Assembly: GCA_016874235.1 (NCBI GenBank)
Contig: VGUJ01000003.1
Coordinates: 62,001 to 126,000 of the forward strand
DNA: 64,000 nucleotides
Direction: 5' to 3'
Source of the DNA: Gammaproteobacteria bacterium
Lineage (GTDB): Bacteria > Pseudomonadota > Gammaproteobacteria > Steroidobacterales > Steroidobacteraceae
Shown here in pieces: positions 36,937-47,761 of this stretch. The translations under genes were made by a program, and so were the position numbers. The notes under the pieces were generated by a model. It was given only the letters and a program-made list of their open reading frames with translations. It was not told the DNA's origin and ran no database searches. Every line of letters begins with the position of its first letter. The stretch's first letter is position 1.

Positions 36937-38652
36937 ATGCGCTGGTCCCGATATCCGATCAATACCGTCAAGGAAACCCCCTCAGAAGCGGAGGTGATCA
37001 GCCACCAGCTGATGCTGCGCGCGGGTCTCATCCGCCGTCTCGCCGCAGGTATCTACACCTGGACACCCTTCGGGCTTCGCGCCCTGCGAAAGGTCGAGCA
37101 GATTATTCGTGAAGAAATGGACCGCGCGGGCGCCCTGGAGGTGCTGATGCCGGCCGTTCAGCCGGCGGAACTATGGCAGGAATCCGGTCGCTGGGAGCAG
37201 TACGGTCCGGAACTGCTGAGGCTCAAAGATCGACACCAGCGCGACTTCGTCATCGGTCCGACCCACGAAGAAGTCATCACGGATCTCGCGCGTCGTGAAC
37301 TCAAGAGTTATCGCCAACTGCCGGTGAACTTTTATCAGATTCAACTGAAGTTCCGTGATGAAATCCGCCCCCGCTTCGGTGTGATGCGTGGTCGAGAGTT
37401 CATCATGAAGGACGCGTACTCCTTCCATCTCGATCAAGCCTCGCTGCAAGAAGGCTATGACCTCATGCGGGATGCGTATGTACGAATGTTCACTCGTATG
37501 GGTCTCGAGTTTCGTCCCGTCAAAGCCGACACCGGCTCGATCGGGGGCACGGCCTCGGAGGAATTCCAGGTGCTCGCCGACTCCGGCGAAGATGCGATCG
37601 CCGTTTCTGATGGCGCCGACCAATACGCTGCTAATCTTGAGCTTGCGCCTGCACTCCCCCCTTCAGATCGACGCCCGACCGCCACGTCATCGATGCAGAA
37701 AGTCGCGACGCCCGGTCAAAAAACAATCGAAGACGTCGCCGCATTTTTGAAAGTGCCGACTCAGCGAACCGTGAAGCTTTTGATGGTCGAGGGTAGTGAA
37801 GGCGGTGTGGTCGCGCTCGCAATCCGCGGCGATCACGAGCTCAATGCCATCAAAGCGCAAAAACTACCGGGGGTCGCGAGCCCCTTGCGTATGGCCTCCC
37901 GCGAGGCCGTCCTCGCGACCACGGGCTGCGAGCCCGGCTTTCTCGGTCCCGTCGACCTCAAATGCCCCCTTTACGCAGATCATGCGGCGCTCGCGCTGGC
38001 TGATTTTGTTTGCGGTGCGAACGAGGTCGATCACCATCTGACGAGCGTCAATTGGGGACGCGATCTACCCGAGCCGACCGCTACCGATTTGCGCAATGTC
38101 GCCGAGGGTGACCCCAGCCCGGGCGGCAGCGGCCAGTTGCGTATTCGTCGCGGCATCGAAGTCGGGCACATTTTCCAACTCGGTCGAAAATACAGTGAGG
38201 CGATGCAGGCGACCGTGCTGGATGAAGCCGGTAAGCCAATCGTCATGTTCATGGGTTGCTACGGTATCGGAGTGACGCGCATCGTCGCGGCCGCGATCGA
38301 ACAAAATCACGATGCGGCCGGCATCATTTGGCCAGAGCCCATCGCGCCGTTTACGGTCGTGCTGGTGCCGCTCAACGCCAACAAATCGGAAAAGGTCCGA
38401 GCGCTATCCGAGCAGCTCTATGCGACGCTGCAGCAAGCAGGCGTCGACGTCCTGCTGGATGACCGCGATGCGCGACCGGGTGTGAAGTTTGCGGATGCGG
38501 AGCTCATGGGTATCCCTCATCGTCTCGTGATCTCTGATCGTGGTATCGACTCGGGTAATCTCGAGTATCGGCATCGGCGCGCCAGCGCCAACGAAGAGTG
38601 GCCGGCTGACGAAGTCGTCAACCGACTGATCGCCGCACACCCGAAGGCCTGA
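36937..38652 (+). CDS. proS: Prolyl-tRNA synthetase (bacterial type, with editing insertion)
   Basis: The 571-residue class II synthetase has motif 1 ([21 protein letters not shown]), motif 2 ([25 protein letters not shown]) and motif 3 ([15 protein letters not shown]). Between motifs 2 and 3 lies the INS editing domain (about residues 230-390), related to YbaK, which clears Ala-tRNA(Pro). The C-terminal anticodon-binding domain is complete. The residue order is typical of E. coli-like ProS. It is transcribed divergently from pssA and followed 13 bases later by wrbA. Confidence 0.97.
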   Translation: MRWSRYPINTVKETPSEAEVISHQLMLRAGLIRRLAAGIYTWTPFGLRALRKVEQIIREEMDRAGALEVLMPAVQPAELWQESGRWEQYGPELLRLKDRHQRDFVIGPTHEEVITDLARRELKSYRQLPVNFYQIQLKFRDEIRPRFGVMRGREFIMKDAYSFHLDQASLQEGYDLMRDAYVRMFTRMGLEFRPVKADTGSIGGTASEEFQVLADSGEDAIAVSDGADQYAANLELAPALPPSDRRPTATSSMQKVATPGQKTIEDVAAFLKVPTQRTVKLLMVEGSEGGVVALAIRGDHELNAIKAQKLPGVASPLRMASREAVLATTGCEPGFLGPVDLKCPLYADHAALALADFVCGANEVDHHLTSVNWGRDLPEPTATDLRNVAEGDPSPGGSGQLRIRRGIEVGHIFQLGRKYSEAMQATVLDEAGKPIVMFMGCYGIGVTRIVAAAIEQNHDAAGIIWPEPIAPFTVVLVPLNANKSEKVRALSEQLYATLQQAGVDVLLDDRDARPGVKFADAELMGIPHRLVISDRGIDSGNLEYRHRRASANEEWPADEVVNRLIAAHPKA

Positions 38653-38665
38653 GGAGAATCACCCG

Positions 38666-39295
38666 ATGAGTCAGGCAGAAATACTGGTGGTCTATCACTC
38701 GCGTCACGGGGCGACGGCCGAGCTCGCGCGTCATATCTCGCGCGGTGTTGAGTCTGTCGAGGGTGCGGTCGCGACGCTGCGAAGCTTACCCGTCGTCTCG
38801 GCTGAGAACGAACGTCCTGTGCAACAAGTGCCCGAGTCGGGTGCGCCGTGGGCGACGCTCGATGACCTTCGACGCTGCGAAGGGCTATTGCTCGGTAGCC
38901 CCACGCGATTCGGCAACATGGCGGCGCCCGTCAAACATTTTCTCGATTCGACGAGCGCGCTCTGGGCCGATGGCTCTCTGATTGGAAAGCCAGCAGGCGT
39001 CTTCACGGGCAGCAGCAGTTTGCACGGCGGACAGGAGAGCACGCTGCTCACGATGATGGTGCCGCTCATCCATCACGGCATGGTCATCGTCGGCATTCCT
39101 TTTTCGGAGTCGGCCTTGTCGAGCACTCGTTCGGGGGGCACGCCCTACGGCGCCTCTCACTTCACGCCCTACGGCAAACCCACCGCGCTCACCGAAGAAG
39201 AAAAGTCTCTCGCTCAAGCGCATGGCGCTCGAGTGGCCGAGATCGCTCTCGCTCTCAAGGCTCGCCGAGGATCTCGCGAACGAACGGCACGGTGA
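38666..39295 (+). CDS. wrbA: NAD(P)H:quinone oxidoreductase WrbA
   Basis: A flavodoxin-fold quinone reductase of 209 residues. FMN-binding signatures are VVYHSRHGATAELA at the start, GSPTRFGNMAAPVKHFLD in the middle and FTGSSSLHGGQEST, followed by TPYGASHF. It reduces quinones by two electrons and limits redox cycling. The last ~20 residues (ALKARRGSRERTAR) are basic and poorly conserved. They are encoded in the 41-base antisense overlap with the convergent hda gene. GGAG lies 7 bases before its ATG. Confidence 0.94.
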   Translation: MSQAEILVVYHSRHGATAELARHISRGVESVEGAVATLRSLPVVSAENERPVQQVPESGAPWATLDDLRRCEGLLLGSPTRFGNMAAPVKHFLDSTSALWADGSLIGKPAGVFTGSSSLHGGQESTLLTMMVPLIHHGMVIVGIPFSESALSSTRSGGTPYGASHFTPYGKPTALTEEEKSLAQAHGARVAEIALALKARRGSRERTAR

Positions 39296-39944
39296 GTCGA
39301 CGCTGCGCGGTCAGAGACGCGACGTCGATATCGTCGAGCAACTTGCCGAGCGAGCGCATGTCGCGCGGAAACCGACGCAGCAGATAACGGGCAGTCTCGT
39401 CGGGAAGTTCGAGCCCACGCTGCGTGGCGCGCAATCGCAGCGCCTCATGTTGCCCTGATTCGTCGAGCGCCCGAATCTGGAAAATCTCCGATGCGCCGAA
39501 ACGTGACCCAATATCGGCAAGCCCCCAGCGGAGCGCGGCCGGCGCGCCGGAGGCCGTCGCGATGATACGACCTCCCTGCTCTTCGATTCGGCGATATGCG
39601 ATGAAGAGTGCCTGCTCGATCGACGGTGTTCCGATCACCGAATCGACATCGTCGAGACACAGCAACTCGACGCCGAGCGCTCCACCTAAGAAATCGATCG
39701 TCGCCTCACCCAGATCGCGTAACGGCAAATAAGCCACTCGCGAACCCAAAGGCGCCGCCGCACACGCCGCCTGCAACAAATGCGTTCGACCCGAACCCTC
39801 CGCGCCCCACAGCCAAAGTACCGCGCGCTCGCGCCGGGCGGTGATACCCTGCAGCCTGGCGAGGGCCTCAACGTTAGACCCCGTCACAAAGGTCGAAAAC
39901 GTCGCCCGTTCGCGAAGTTGAACGCCTAAAGGAAGTTGCTGCAT
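39255..39944 (-). CDS. hda: DnaA regulatory inactivator Hda
   Basis: This 229-residue protein is homologous to the AAA+ domain of DnaA but lacks the DNA-binding domain, as Hda does. It begins QQLPLGVQLRERATFSTFVTG; the Walker A region reads WGAEGSGRTHLL and Walker B LLCLDDVDSV. The short N-terminus should hold the clamp-binding motif, QLPLGV. With the beta clamp Hda triggers DnaA-ATP hydrolysis after initiation. It starts 2 bases after the upstream PgsA-like gene. A longer reading frame into that gene was rejected. Confidence 0.94.
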   Translation of the reverse strand: MQQLPLGVQLRERATFSTFVTGSNVEALARLQGITARRERAVLWLWGAEGSGRTHLLQAACAAAPLGSRVAYLPLRDLGEATIDFLGGALGVELLCLDDVDSVIGTPSIEQALFIAYRRIEEQGGRIIATASGAPAALRWGLADIGSRFGASEIFQIRALDESGQHEALRLRATQRGLELPDETARYLLRRFPRDMRSLGKLLDDIDVASLTAQRRLTVPFVREILGEP

Positions 39945-39946
39945 CG

Positions 39947-40507
39947 TTATGACGAGCGTGGCGCGGGTAAACGCGCCCAAGCACTGACGAAGAAGCGTCG
40001 CGTGTAGTCGATACCCGAGAGCACCGTTGTCCCGAATGTCACCATGGTCAGCGTAACCACGAGAGCTGAAGGAACGACGGGCACTGCAGCGTTCAACATC
40101 GCCATGATCACGACGATGATTTGCAGAGTGGTGTTCACCTTCGAGAGCGCGCTTGGGCTGCCCTCGATAGGGCCGAACCAGAGTCGGTAGATCAGCGCGC
40201 CTCCGCCTAACATGAGATCGCGCGCGACAGCCGCTGCGGCGAGCCAGACCGGAATCAACCCCTGCCAGGTACAGGCCAAGAACGTCGCCACGAGCAACAC
40301 CTTGTCGGCGATGGGATCGAGAATCCGCCCGAGATCCGAGGTCCACCCATTACGCTTGGCAAGATACCCATCTAGGCCATCGGAAATCGCAGCAATCGTG
40401 AACAAGATGAGCGCAAGAATCTCTTCGCCACAGCTGATCGCGATCACTGTGGGCACCGTCAGCAGGATTCGCAATACGCAGATGGCGTTAGGCAAATGAC
40501 GAAGCAC
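39947..40507 (-). CDS. CDP-alcohol phosphatidyltransferase family protein (PgsA-like)
   Basis: A polytopic membrane protein of 186 residues. The CDP-alcohol phosphotransferase signature reads SDGLDGYLAKRNGWTSDLGRILDPIADK, and the N-terminus LPNAICVLRILLTVP matches phosphatidylglycerophosphate synthases. It would transfer a phosphatidyl group to glycerol-3-phosphate or another alcohol. Because the genome could contain a separate pgsA (often beside uvrC), I do not use that symbol. It belongs to the DUF2066-PgsA-like-hda block divergent from purM, a conserved gammaproteobacterial order. Confidence 0.86.
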   Translation of the reverse strand: MLRHLPNAICVLRILLTVPTVIAISCGEEILALILFTIAAISDGLDGYLAKRNGWTSDLGRILDPIADKVLLVATFLACTWQGLIPVWLAAAAVARDLMLGGGALIYRLWFGPIEGSPSALSKVNTTLQIIVVIMAMLNAAVPVVPSALVVTLTMVTFGTTVLSGIDYTRRFFVSAWARLPAPRSS

Positions 40508-40528
40508 GGCGAACCCTCTTCTCGAGAC

Positions 40529-41494
40529 TCAGCGTCCGTAGCGATATCTGAGCGACGACTCTCGCCCCGGTTCGCGGCGTAAACGAGGTTGGGTGGCAAG
40601 CGCCTCAGCAAGGCCCGCTGCACCGCCGGCCACTTCGAGGCGATACAGCGCTCCGTCACCCTCCGCAGCCACGAGCTCGGCGGACTTCACCGCGGGCAGA
40701 GCCGTCAGCATACGACGAACCTCCGCATAATCTTTGAGTGTCAGCACACCGCCGATTCGCACCTCGGTCTCCGCGACCGGCTGCGCGACGGTCGCCAAAG
40801 AATTAAGCGCCAGCGCATCGGCTGCGCCTTCAATACCCGCTGTCGAGCCCCCGTGAAAAACCGTCGCGGCTGAGCCGTCGAACAAGGTCCACTGCCAATC
40901 GGCACCGTCCGCTTCACCGATGAGTGCCATCTCAGCCCCACTTCGACGCGCGGCATCGAGCGCCGCTTCGGCGGTGACGGCACGACCCGCCACCAACCCT
41001 GCTGAGGCCGCAGCAGCAAGTCGAAGCGGTAAACCGCGCTCATTCGAAGCACGCTCGAGGCTGGCCCGCACTTGAACGGGATCCGCTCCCGACGGTGCGG
41101 TCGTGACCACGCCTAAAACGAGAGGACGCTCGCGCGACCACACCGGCTGACCGAGCCCCTGCATCGCACGCTCGATCGCCACCGCATCGAGCGTGATCCT
41201 CGCCGCACTGCCATTCGATGGCGGTCTGACGATTTGCACGTAGCGTCTCGCCTCACGAAACAAAGGCTCGAACACGGGATCGTCCGTCGCGGAGCGCCTA
41301 CCGGATAACCGCACGAGAGCGATTCGCATGGCCTCCTGGAACGCTGCATCGCCCGTTCCTTCGACCTCGACCTCACCGATGGCGACCACCTGTGAGGCCG
41401 GTAACACCGCGGCGAACGTTGCGACGAGGACCCACAGCGCCGCGGCCATCCACCGCGGCAAAGACTGGGAAAAGCTGGAGAATTCCGTGGTCAT
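40529..41494 (-). CDS. DUF2066 domain-containing exported protein
   Basis: The 321-residue protein carries a signal sequence (hydrophobic residues about 15-37). The DUF2066 part begins [26 protein letters not shown], followed by the [11 protein letters not shown] segment. No activity is known. It is always found next to hda in this group, divergent from purM. The start was placed at MTTEFSSF, which leaves 49 bases to purM; the longer frame would overlap that gene. It may be an envelope protein whose link to hda is positional only. Confidence 0.82.
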   Translation of the reverse strand: MTTEFSSFSQSLPRWMAAALWVLVATFAAVLPASQVVAIGEVEVEGTGDAAFQEAMRIALVRLSGRRSATDDPVFEPLFREARRYVQIVRPPSNGSAARITLDAVAIERAMQGLGQPVWSRERPLVLGVVTTAPSGADPVQVRASLERASNERGLPLRLAAAASAGLVAGRAVTAEAALDAARRSGAEMALIGEADGADWQWTLFDGSAATVFHGGSTAGIEGAADALALNSLATVAQPVAETEVRIGGVLTLKDYAEVRRMLTALPAVKSAELVAAEGDGALYRLEVAGGAAGLAEALATQPRLRREPGRESSLRYRYGR

Positions 41495-41543
41495 GCGTGA
41501 AGTCGCGTACAATATCACAACGATTTTTGTAGCCCCGACGCCC

Positions 41544-42587
41544 ATGACCCAGCCGACCGAGAAGACCACCGGACTCACCTATCGCGATGCGGGAGTCGAC
41601 ATCGACGCCGGGGACGAACTTGTCGAGCGCATCAAGCCGCTGGTCAAACGCGCGCAACGCCCTGAAGTGCTCGCCGGCATCGGTGGCTTCGGCGCGCTAG
41701 TCGAGTTACCTCTTGGAAAATGGCGGCGACCGGTTCTGGTCTCCGGCACTGACGGCGTCGGCACCAAACTCAGACTCGCCATCGATACCAGACGACACAG
41801 TACGATCGGCATCGATCTCGTTGGCATGTGCGTCAACGACGTCGCCGTCCAAGGCGCCGAGCCCCTTTTCTTCCTCGATTATTACGCCACTGGGAAACTC
41901 GACGTCGATGTGGCCGAGAGTGTGATCTCAGGCATCGTCGAGGGTTGTCGTCAGGCAGGGTGTGCGCTGGTTGGCGGCGAGACCGCCGAAATGCCAGGCA
42001 TGTACCACGGGGGCGATTACGATCTCGCCGGCTTCTGTGTGGGCGTGGTCGAAAAAGACGCCATCATCGATGGCTCCAAAGTGGCCGCGGGCGACGCCGT
42101 GATCGGCCTTGCCTCGTCGGGCCCGCATTCGAACGGCTATTCACTCATCCGTCGCCTCGTCAGCCTCGCCAAGGCCGACGAGACAACGACGGTCGACCGA
42201 AGACCCTTGTTCGATCGATTGCTGGCACCGACGCGCATTTATGTACGCTCGATGCTCGCCCTCGCTCAGGCACTGCCCGTTCACGGATTTGCGCACATCA
42301 CGGGTGGTGGGCTCACCGACAACATCCCACGCGTTCTACCCGAACACCTCGGCGTCACGCTTCAACGCGCGGCGTGGCATCGCGACCCTGTCTTCGACTG
42401 GCTGCAGCACACCGGCGGGATCGCCGACGCTGAGATGCATCGCACGTTCAATTGCGGCATCGGCATGGTGGTCATCGTCGCTCGTGAAAATGCCGACGCG
42501 GCGCTGCATCTACTGCGCGCACAAGGCGAAATCGCGACGCTGATCGGCGAAGTGCGCAACGGTCACGGCGACGTCGTCATCGAGTGA
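41544..42587 (+). CDS. purM: Phosphoribosylformylglycinamidine cyclo-ligase
   Basis: AIR synthetase, step five of de novo purine synthesis: FGAM plus ATP gives aminoimidazole ribonucleotide. The 347-residue protein starts [20 protein letters not shown], with the ATP site [13 protein letters not shown], and [22 protein letters not shown] and [11 protein letters not shown]. Length is standard. The start at MTQPTEK was chosen over a longer frame that runs into the divergent DUF2066 gene. Its stop overlaps the purN start (TGATG). Confidence 0.97.
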   Translation: MTQPTEKTTGLTYRDAGVDIDAGDELVERIKPLVKRAQRPEVLAGIGGFGALVELPLGKWRRPVLVSGTDGVGTKLRLAIDTRRHSTIGIDLVGMCVNDVAVQGAEPLFFLDYYATGKLDVDVAESVISGIVEGCRQAGCALVGGETAEMPGMYHGGDYDLAGFCVGVVEKDAIIDGSKVAAGDAVIGLASSGPHSNGYSLIRRLVSLAKADETTTVDRRPLFDRLLAPTRIYVRSMLALAQALPVHGFAHITGGGLTDNIPRVLPEHLGVTLQRAAWHRDPVFDWLQHTGGIADAEMHRTFNCGIGMVVIVARENADAALHLLRAQGEIATLIGEVRNGHGDVVIE

Positions 42588-43240
42588 TGTCCTCGCCCGC
42601 GCGGCTCGTGGTGATGATCTCGGGCGCGGGCAGCAACCTGCTCGCCCTCGACGACGCCTGTCGCCGAGGCGACCTCCCAGCTCAAATCGTCGGCGTCCTC
42701 TCCGATCGTCCCGCAGCGCTGGGACTCGAACGAGCCCGAGCCCGAGGACTGCATGCTGAAGCGCTTCCTATCGCACCCGGCGAGAGTCGCGGCGCTCACG
42801 ACGCGCGCCTGCTCGCGGCTGCGTCGAGGCTCCAACCCGATCTTGTGCTCCTCGCAGGCTACATGCGCATTCTCGATGTCGCATTCGTTCACGCACTGCA
42901 GGGTCGACTGCTCAATATTCACCCATCTTTGTTGCCGCGATACAAAGGCCTGCATACCCATCGGCGCGTCCTCGAAGCCGGTGACGACGTACACGGCGCC
43001 ACGGTTCATTTCGTCACGCCTGACCTCGATGGCGGGCCACCCGTGCTGCAGGCGCGGATCAAGATCAAGCCGAGTGATGACGAGTCAACCCTCGCGGCGC
43101 GGATACAGCGCTGCGAACATGTGATCTACCCGACGGTCGTAAAATGGTGCACGTCAGGAAGATTGCGCTACCACGAAGGCAAGCCCATGCTTGATGGGCG
43201 CTCGTTAGAGACCCCCGTCCTTCAGGATTTTGACCTCTGA
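42587..43240 (+). CDS. purN: Phosphoribosylglycinamide formyltransferase PurN
   Basis: GAR transformylase, step three of purine synthesis, using 10-formyl-THF. The 217-residue protein opens LVVMISGAGSNLLAL (phosphate loop). It has NIHPSLLPRYKGLHTHRRVLEAGDDVHGATVHFVTPDLDGGP, with the catalytic asparagine, histidine and aspartate. The ATG overlaps the purM stop by one base; a GTG three bases earlier is also in frame. Coupled expression with purM is expected. The DUF3108 gene follows after 7 bases. Confidence 0.96.
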   Translation: MSSPARLVVMISGAGSNLLALDDACRRGDLPAQIVGVLSDRPAALGLERARARGLHAEALPIAPGESRGAHDARLLAAASRLQPDLVLLAGYMRILDVAFVHALQGRLLNIHPSLLPRYKGLHTHRRVLEAGDDVHGATVHFVTPDLDGGPPVLQARIKIKPSDDESTLAARIQRCEHVIYPTVVKWCTSGRLRYHEGKPMLDGRSLETPVLQDFDL

Positions 43241-43247
43241 GTCACCC

Positions 43248-44660
43248 GTGAAAACGCTCGCGTTAATGGCCTCGCTTCTTATCTCGGTTGCGCTGCCGAT
43301 GTCTGAGGCTACGGCATCCGATACGGAGCTTGCTCCGTTCAGCGTCAATTTCGATGTGAACTTCCGCGGCATGAACGCCGGCACCGCGAGCCTCGAGCTC
43401 ACGCGTGACAACGGCGGCGCCTGGCGTTATGTGTCGCGCAACAACGCCCGAGGCATCTTCCGACTCGCTTTTCCAAGCGAGATCCGCCAGACGAGCGTAT
43501 TCACTCTCGTCGATTCCGAGGTCAGGCCTCTGCGCTACAGCGCAGACGACGGTACTGAGGTCAAAGATCGCGATATCCAGTTACGGTTCGACTGGAGCGC
43601 GGGACGAGTCAGAGGCATAGCCGAAAATGCGCAAGTCGACCTGCCCGTTGAGGTCGGCCTGCAAGATGGCATGTCGGTGCAGATCGCCTTGATGCGAGCG
43701 CTCGTGCGCGGCGAGACGCCGACCGGTTTCAAATTGATCGACAAGAACGAGATCAAGGAATACGTCTACTCGGCCGAGAAGTCGGTCCGACTGAAGACCG
43801 CGATGGGCGAACTCGACACCGTGGTGTGGAGTAGTCACCGTCCGAACTCCAATCGACTGACGCGGGTGTGGTACGCGCCCTCGCTCGGTTATTTGCCGGT
43901 ACAGGCCGAGCGCCGCAAGGGTGAAAAACTCGAGTGGTCGATGCGCCTGAAAACTTACCGACGCTCAATAATCCGCGCCGACCTTCGACTGCGCTGGGAC
44001 TCAAGTCCGAGGCAACGTGACTCCGCGCTGACCCTGATACTTTCCGCCGCGGTCTTTGTAGGATGTGGAGCACACCTCGTCGCTCTCGAAGAACAACATC
44101 TGCGCAACGCCTTCGTTGGCGTAAATCTTTGCAGGAAGCGTTGTGGTATTCGAGAACTCCAGCGTGACGTGCCCTTCCCATTCAGGCTCGAGTGGCGTCA
44201 CGTTCACGATGATGCCGCAACGCGCGTAAGTGGACTTGCCGAGACACACGACGAGAACATTACGCGGGATACGAAAATACTCGACGGTGTGCGCCAGTGC
44301 GAAAGAGTTGGGCGGAATGATGCATACGTCCGAGTCAACGTCGACGAAGCTCTTTTCGTCGAAATTCTTCGGATCGACAATCGTCGAGTTGATGTTCGTG
44401 AATATCTTGAACTCTCGAGCACATCGCACGTCGTAGCCATAGCTCGACGTCCCGTAGGAAACGATGCGCCCGCCATTGGCGGTGCGAACCTGACCCGGCT
44501 CGAACGGCTCGATCATGCCGTGCGAATCGGCCATGCGACGAATCCAGTGATCGGACTTGATGCTCATGTGTCCTCGACGATGATTTTTGGAAACGCAGCG
44601 CTGCGGTCTTTACCCCGCCGCGCAAGCTCGCCAGCCGTACGCCGGGCGAGACGAAGATAG
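43248..44660 (+). CDS. DUF3108 exported protein with aberrant ~235-residue C-terminal read-through
   Basis: From the GTG the product begins with a signal peptide ([16 protein letters not shown]...ATAS) and a DUF3108 domain of about 220 residues: [13 protein letters not shown], a [14 protein letters not shown] segment, and a close at [17 protein letters not shown]. Family members normally stop soon after this. Here the frame stays open another ~235 codons, antisense through all of dcd and into apbC. A TAA at 43969-43971 lies one frame away right after the conserved end; one fewer base just before it would restore a stop. The tail is Arg-rich and has no domain, so it is probably not a functional part. 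Confidence 0.7.
   Translation: MKTLALMASLLISVALPMSEATASDTELAPFSVNFDVNFRGMNAGTASLELTRDNGGAWRYVSRNNARGIFRLAFPSEIRQTSVFTLVDSEVRPLRYSADDGTEVKDRDIQLRFDWSAGRVRGIAENAQVDLPVEVGLQDGMSVQIALMRALVRGETPTGFKLIDKNEIKEYVYSAEKSVRLKTAMGELDTVVWSSHRPNSNRLTRVWYAPSLGYLPVQAERRKGEKLEWSMRLKTYRRSIIRADLRLRWDSSPRQRDSALTLILSAAVFVGCGAHLVALEEQHLRNAFVGVNLCRKRCGIRELQRDVPFPFRLEWRHVHDDAATRVSGLAETHDENITRDTKILDGVRQCERVGRNDAYVRVNVDEALFVEILRIDNRRVDVREYLELSSTSHVVAIARRPVGNDAPAIGGANLTRLERLDHAVRIGHATNPVIGLDAHVSSTMIFGNAALRSLPRRASSPAVRRARRR
44001..44567 (-). CDS. dcd: dCTP deaminase
   Basis: The 188-residue enzyme converts dCTP to dUTP, feeding dTMP synthesis. Marks are [15 protein letters not shown], the strand [17 protein letters not shown] with active-site residues, and [33 protein letters not shown], the core of the trimeric dUTPase-like fold. 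[13 protein letters not shown] and [15 protein letters not shown] close the nucleotide site. It starts in a 4-base overlap with apbC. The whole gene lies antisense to the DUF3108 read-through. Confidence 0.97.
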   Translation of the reverse strand: MSIKSDHWIRRMADSHGMIEPFEPGQVRTANGGRIVSYGTSSYGYDVRCAREFKIFTNINSTIVDPKNFDEKSFVDVDSDVCIIPPNSFALAHTVEYFRIPRNVLVVCLGKSTYARCGIIVNVTPLEPEWEGHVTLEFSNTTTLPAKIYANEGVAQMLFFESDEVCSTSYKDRGGKYQGQRGVTLPRT

Positions 44661-45664
44661 GCTTGGGCGCGAGCGCTCGCAGGATCGGCGACGACGCTCG
44701 GCTTGCCGCCATCCGCCTCCTCGCGAATGCGACCATCGAGCGGAAGCGAACCGAGCAATTGCACGCCATATTGCGCCGCCATGCGCTCACCACCGCCAGC
44801 GCCGAACACGTGCTCGCTGTGTCCGCAGTTGGAGCACACGTGCACCCCCATGTTCTCGACGATCCCGAGCACCGGCACATTCACCTTCTCGAACATGCGC
44901 AAGCCCTTGCGCGCATCGGCGAGCGCGATGTCCTGCGGCGTCGTGACGATCACGGCCCCAGCGACCGGCACCCGCTGCGATAACGTCAGCTGAATGTCGC
45001 CCGTGCCGGGTGGCATATCGACGACGAGATAATCGAGATCGCCCCAATCGGTCTCGGCCAATAACTGATTGAGTGCCGAGGTGACCATGGGCCCTCGCCA
45101 CACCATCGGCTGCTCCACATCGACGAGAAAACCGATCGACATCGTGACGATGCCATGCGCGCTGAGGGGAACCAGGCGCTTGCCATCCGGCGAGGATGGA
45201 CGCTCGCCCTGTAGTCCGAGCATGATGGGCTGGCTCGGGCCGTAGATGTCCGCATCGAGCAAACCCACTCGCGCACCTTGCGCCGCCCAAGCCAGCGCGA
45301 GATTGACCGCGACGGTGCTCTTGCCGACACCGCCTTTACCAGACGCCACGGCCACCACATTCTTGATGCTCTTGAGCGGTGTGAGCCCGCGTTGGACGGC
45401 ATGCGAAGTGATGTTTGACTGAAGTTGCAGGTCGAGCGAGGACGGGGCGAGTCCGGCCTCTTCGAGGTGATGACGCAGTGCCGTTGAGAGCTCTTCGTGG
45501 AACCCCCCAACCGGCAGACCGAGCTCGAGCACGACGCGCAAGCCTGTGGCGTTGACCTCTATGGCACGTACCGCACGGGCTTCGGCCAGCGTCTGGCGCA
45601 GATGAGGCTCGAAATAACGCCCGACTTCGGCTTCGAGCGCCGCGTGATCAAGGATCTGGGACAT
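44564..45664 (-). CDS. apbC: Iron-sulfur cluster carrier ApbC/Mrp
   Basis: A P-loop ATPase of 366 residues that carries Fe-S clusters to apoproteins. The first ~90 residues form a DUF59/MIP18-like domain. The deviant Walker [10 protein letters not shown] is at 109-117, followed by [12 protein letters not shown] and [13 protein letters not shown]. The cluster-binding CxxC is CSNC in [15 protein letters not shown]. It is divergent from metG by 58 bases and overlaps dcd at its 3' end, a common gammaproteobacterial arrangement. Confidence 0.95.
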   Translation of the reverse strand: MSQILDHAALEAEVGRYFEPHLRQTLAEARAVRAIEVNATGLRVVLELGLPVGGFHEELSTALRHHLEEAGLAPSSLDLQLQSNITSHAVQRGLTPLKSIKNVVAVASGKGGVGKSTVAVNLALAWAAQGARVGLLDADIYGPSQPIMLGLQGERPSSPDGKRLVPLSAHGIVTMSIGFLVDVEQPMVWRGPMVTSALNQLLAETDWGDLDYLVVDMPPGTGDIQLTLSQRVPVAGAVIVTTPQDIALADARKGLRMFEKVNVPVLGIVENMGVHVCSNCGHSEHVFGAGGGERMAAQYGVQLLGSLPLDGRIREEADGGKPSVVADPASARAQAYLRLARRTAGELARRGKDRSAAFPKIIVEDT

Positions 45665-45722
45665 GGGGTAATTCTAGCCCCTCGCGCGGCGACGAGGCGG
45701 GTCGCTGTGCGATAATTTTCCG

Positions 45723-47738
45723 ATGTCTCGGAAGATCCTCGTCACCAGCGCCCTGCCGTACGCCAATGGCCCTCTGCACTTGGGTCACATCATCGAGGCT
45801 GTCCAGACGGATATCTGGGTGCGCTTTCAGCGCATGCAGGGACACGATTGCCTCTACGTCTGTGCCGAGGACACCCACGGCACCCCGATCATGATCAAGG
45901 CGCAGTCCGAGGGCATTACGCCCGAGGAACTCATCGCTCGGGTCGCCGAAGAGCATCGCGCGGCCTATCAAGGCTTTCTCATTGGCCACGATCAGTTCCA
46001 CTCGACGCACACACCCGAGAATCGCTACTTCACCGACCTGATGTTCGGCCGTCTCAAAGAGGCCGGTCACATCACGACTCGCAGCGTACGCCAGGCGTAT
46101 GACGAAAAGGCCGGTATGTTCCTGCCCGATCGTTATGTGCGGGGCACCTGCCCGCGATGTAAAGCCGTCGACCAATATGGCGACAGCTGCGAGGTCTGTG
46201 GCGCGACGTACGCGCCGGCCGATCTCATCGATCCGAAGTCGACGGTCAGCGGCACGACGCCCGTGTGGCGAGAGTCCGAACATATCTTCTTTTCTTTGGG
46301 TCGCTTCGAAGAAATGCTCCGCGAGTGGGTGCGCAGCGGCTCACTGCAAGAGTCCGTACGCGCCAAACTCGATGAATGGTTTTCGACGGGACTGCAAGAC
46401 TGGGACATCTCGCGCGATTCGCCCTATTTCGGTTTCGAGATCCCGGGCTATCCCGGTAAATATTTTTATGTCTGGTTCGATGCCCCGATCGGCTATCTCG
46501 GCAGCTTCAAGGCGCTGTGCGATCGTCGCGGACTCGATATGCAGTCTTATCTCGCACCCGATAGCAAAACCGAACTGCACCATTTCATCGGTAAGGACAT
46601 CAGCTACTTCCACACGCTGTTTTGGCCGGCGGTTCTGCACGGTTCGGGCCTCCGGCGCCCGACCGCCGTCCACGTTCACGGCTTCCTCACGATCAATGGC
46701 CAGAAGATGTCGAAGTCGCGCGGGACGTTCATCACCGCAAATCGCTACCTCGAACTGCTGCCGGCCGAACCCCTGCGGTACTACTTCGCCGCAAAACTCG
46801 GTCCAGGAGTGGACGACATTGATCTGTCGCTCGACGACCTCACTGCGCGAGTGAACTCCGACATCGTAGGCAAGCTCGTCAACATCGCGAGTCGTTGCGC
46901 CGGGTTTGTCGCACGCGGCGGCGGCAAACTTGCCGATCGCCTTCCGGACCCCGCCCTCTATGCAGAGTTCACGGCGGCCGCGCCGCGTATCGCCGCGCTC
47001 TATGAGCAGCTCGACTACGCCCAAGCCATGCGTGAGATCATGCTGCTCGCCGATCGAGCAAACCAGTACGTCGATACCCATAAGCCCTGGGCACTTGCGA
47101 AGGACCCCTCCAAAGCAGAGGAGACCCTCGGCATCGCGACTCAGGGCATCAATTTGTTCCGCGTGCTCATGGTGTACCTCGCGCCGGTGCTGCCTGACAT
47201 GGCCTGCCATGCCGCTGGATTTTTGGGCGCACCGTTGTCGCGTTTCAGCGAGATCGACTCGCCCCTACTCCGAACACCGCTTGCCCCCTATCAACCGCTC
47301 GCGCAGCGACTCGATCCGAAAGTCGTGAACCAACTCGTCGCAAGCCCGGTTACGCTGGCGACGACGACTGCCACGGCGACAACGACCGCTGCGACCACTG
47401 CATCAGGAGCGCCTTACGTGACCATCGACGATTTCTCAAAACTCGATCTTCGGGTCGCCAAAGTCACGGCCGCCGAGGCAGTCGAAGGCTCGGACAAACT
47501 GCTCAAGCTCACGCTCGATCTCGGTGGTGAGATCCGAACGGTGTTCTCGGGTATCCGCAAGTCGTACACACCCGAAAGCATGGTCGGTCGAAATGTCGTG
47601 ATGATCGCCAATCTGGCGCCTCGCAAAATGCGCTTCGGCGTCTCCGAAGGTATGGTGCTTTGCGCCTCGGGTGAAGACGATCGCGTGTACCTGCTCTCCG
47701 CCGACGACGGCGTTGCAGGCGGCATGAAGATTTCCTGA
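45723..47738 (+). CDS. metG: Methionyl-tRNA synthetase
   Basis: The 671-residue class I synthetase has HLGH at residues 19-22 and KMSKS beginning at Lys328. The zinc-knuckle insertion is [21 protein letters not shown]. The C-terminal ~110 residues are the EMAP/tRNA-binding domain ([26 protein letters not shown]), which dimerises the enzyme. It is joined by a low-complexity Thr/Ala linker ([16 protein letters not shown]), longer and simpler than in E. coli. It charges elongator and initiator tRNA(Met). The RnfB-like gene follows 23 bases later. Confidence 0.97.
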   Translation: MSRKILVTSALPYANGPLHLGHIIEAVQTDIWVRFQRMQGHDCLYVCAEDTHGTPIMIKAQSEGITPEELIARVAEEHRAAYQGFLIGHDQFHSTHTPENRYFTDLMFGRLKEAGHITTRSVRQAYDEKAGMFLPDRYVRGTCPRCKAVDQYGDSCEVCGATYAPADLIDPKSTVSGTTPVWRESEHIFFSLGRFEEMLREWVRSGSLQESVRAKLDEWFSTGLQDWDISRDSPYFGFEIPGYPGKYFYVWFDAPIGYLGSFKALCDRRGLDMQSYLAPDSKTELHHFIGKDISYFHTLFWPAVLHGSGLRRPTAVHVHGFLTINGQKMSKSRGTFITANRYLELLPAEPLRYYFAAKLGPGVDDIDLSLDDLTARVNSDIVGKLVNIASRCAGFVARGGGKLADRLPDPALYAEFTAAAPRIAALYEQLDYAQAMREIMLLADRANQYVDTHKPWALAKDPSKAEETLGIATQGINLFRVLMVYLAPVLPDMACHAAGFLGAPLSRFSEIDSPLLRTPLAPYQPLAQRLDPKVVNQLVASPVTLATTTATATTTAATTASGAPYVTIDDFSKLDLRVAKVTAAEAVEGSDKLLKLTLDLGGEIRTVFSGIRKSYTPESMVGRNVVMIANLAPRKMRFGVSEGMVLCASGEDDRVYLLSADDGVAGGMKIS

Positions 47739-47761
47739 GCCGACGAGACGAGTCACCCGTG

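Noticed and set aside
39945-40346. Longer Hda with 134 extra N-terminal residues
   Set aside because: The extension is antisense-like sequence over the PgsA-like gene; true Hda is about 230 residues and begins at QQLPLGV.
46341-47210. 289-codon minus-strand frame inside metG
   Set aside because: Antisense to conserved MetG catalytic sequence; no recognisable protein features.
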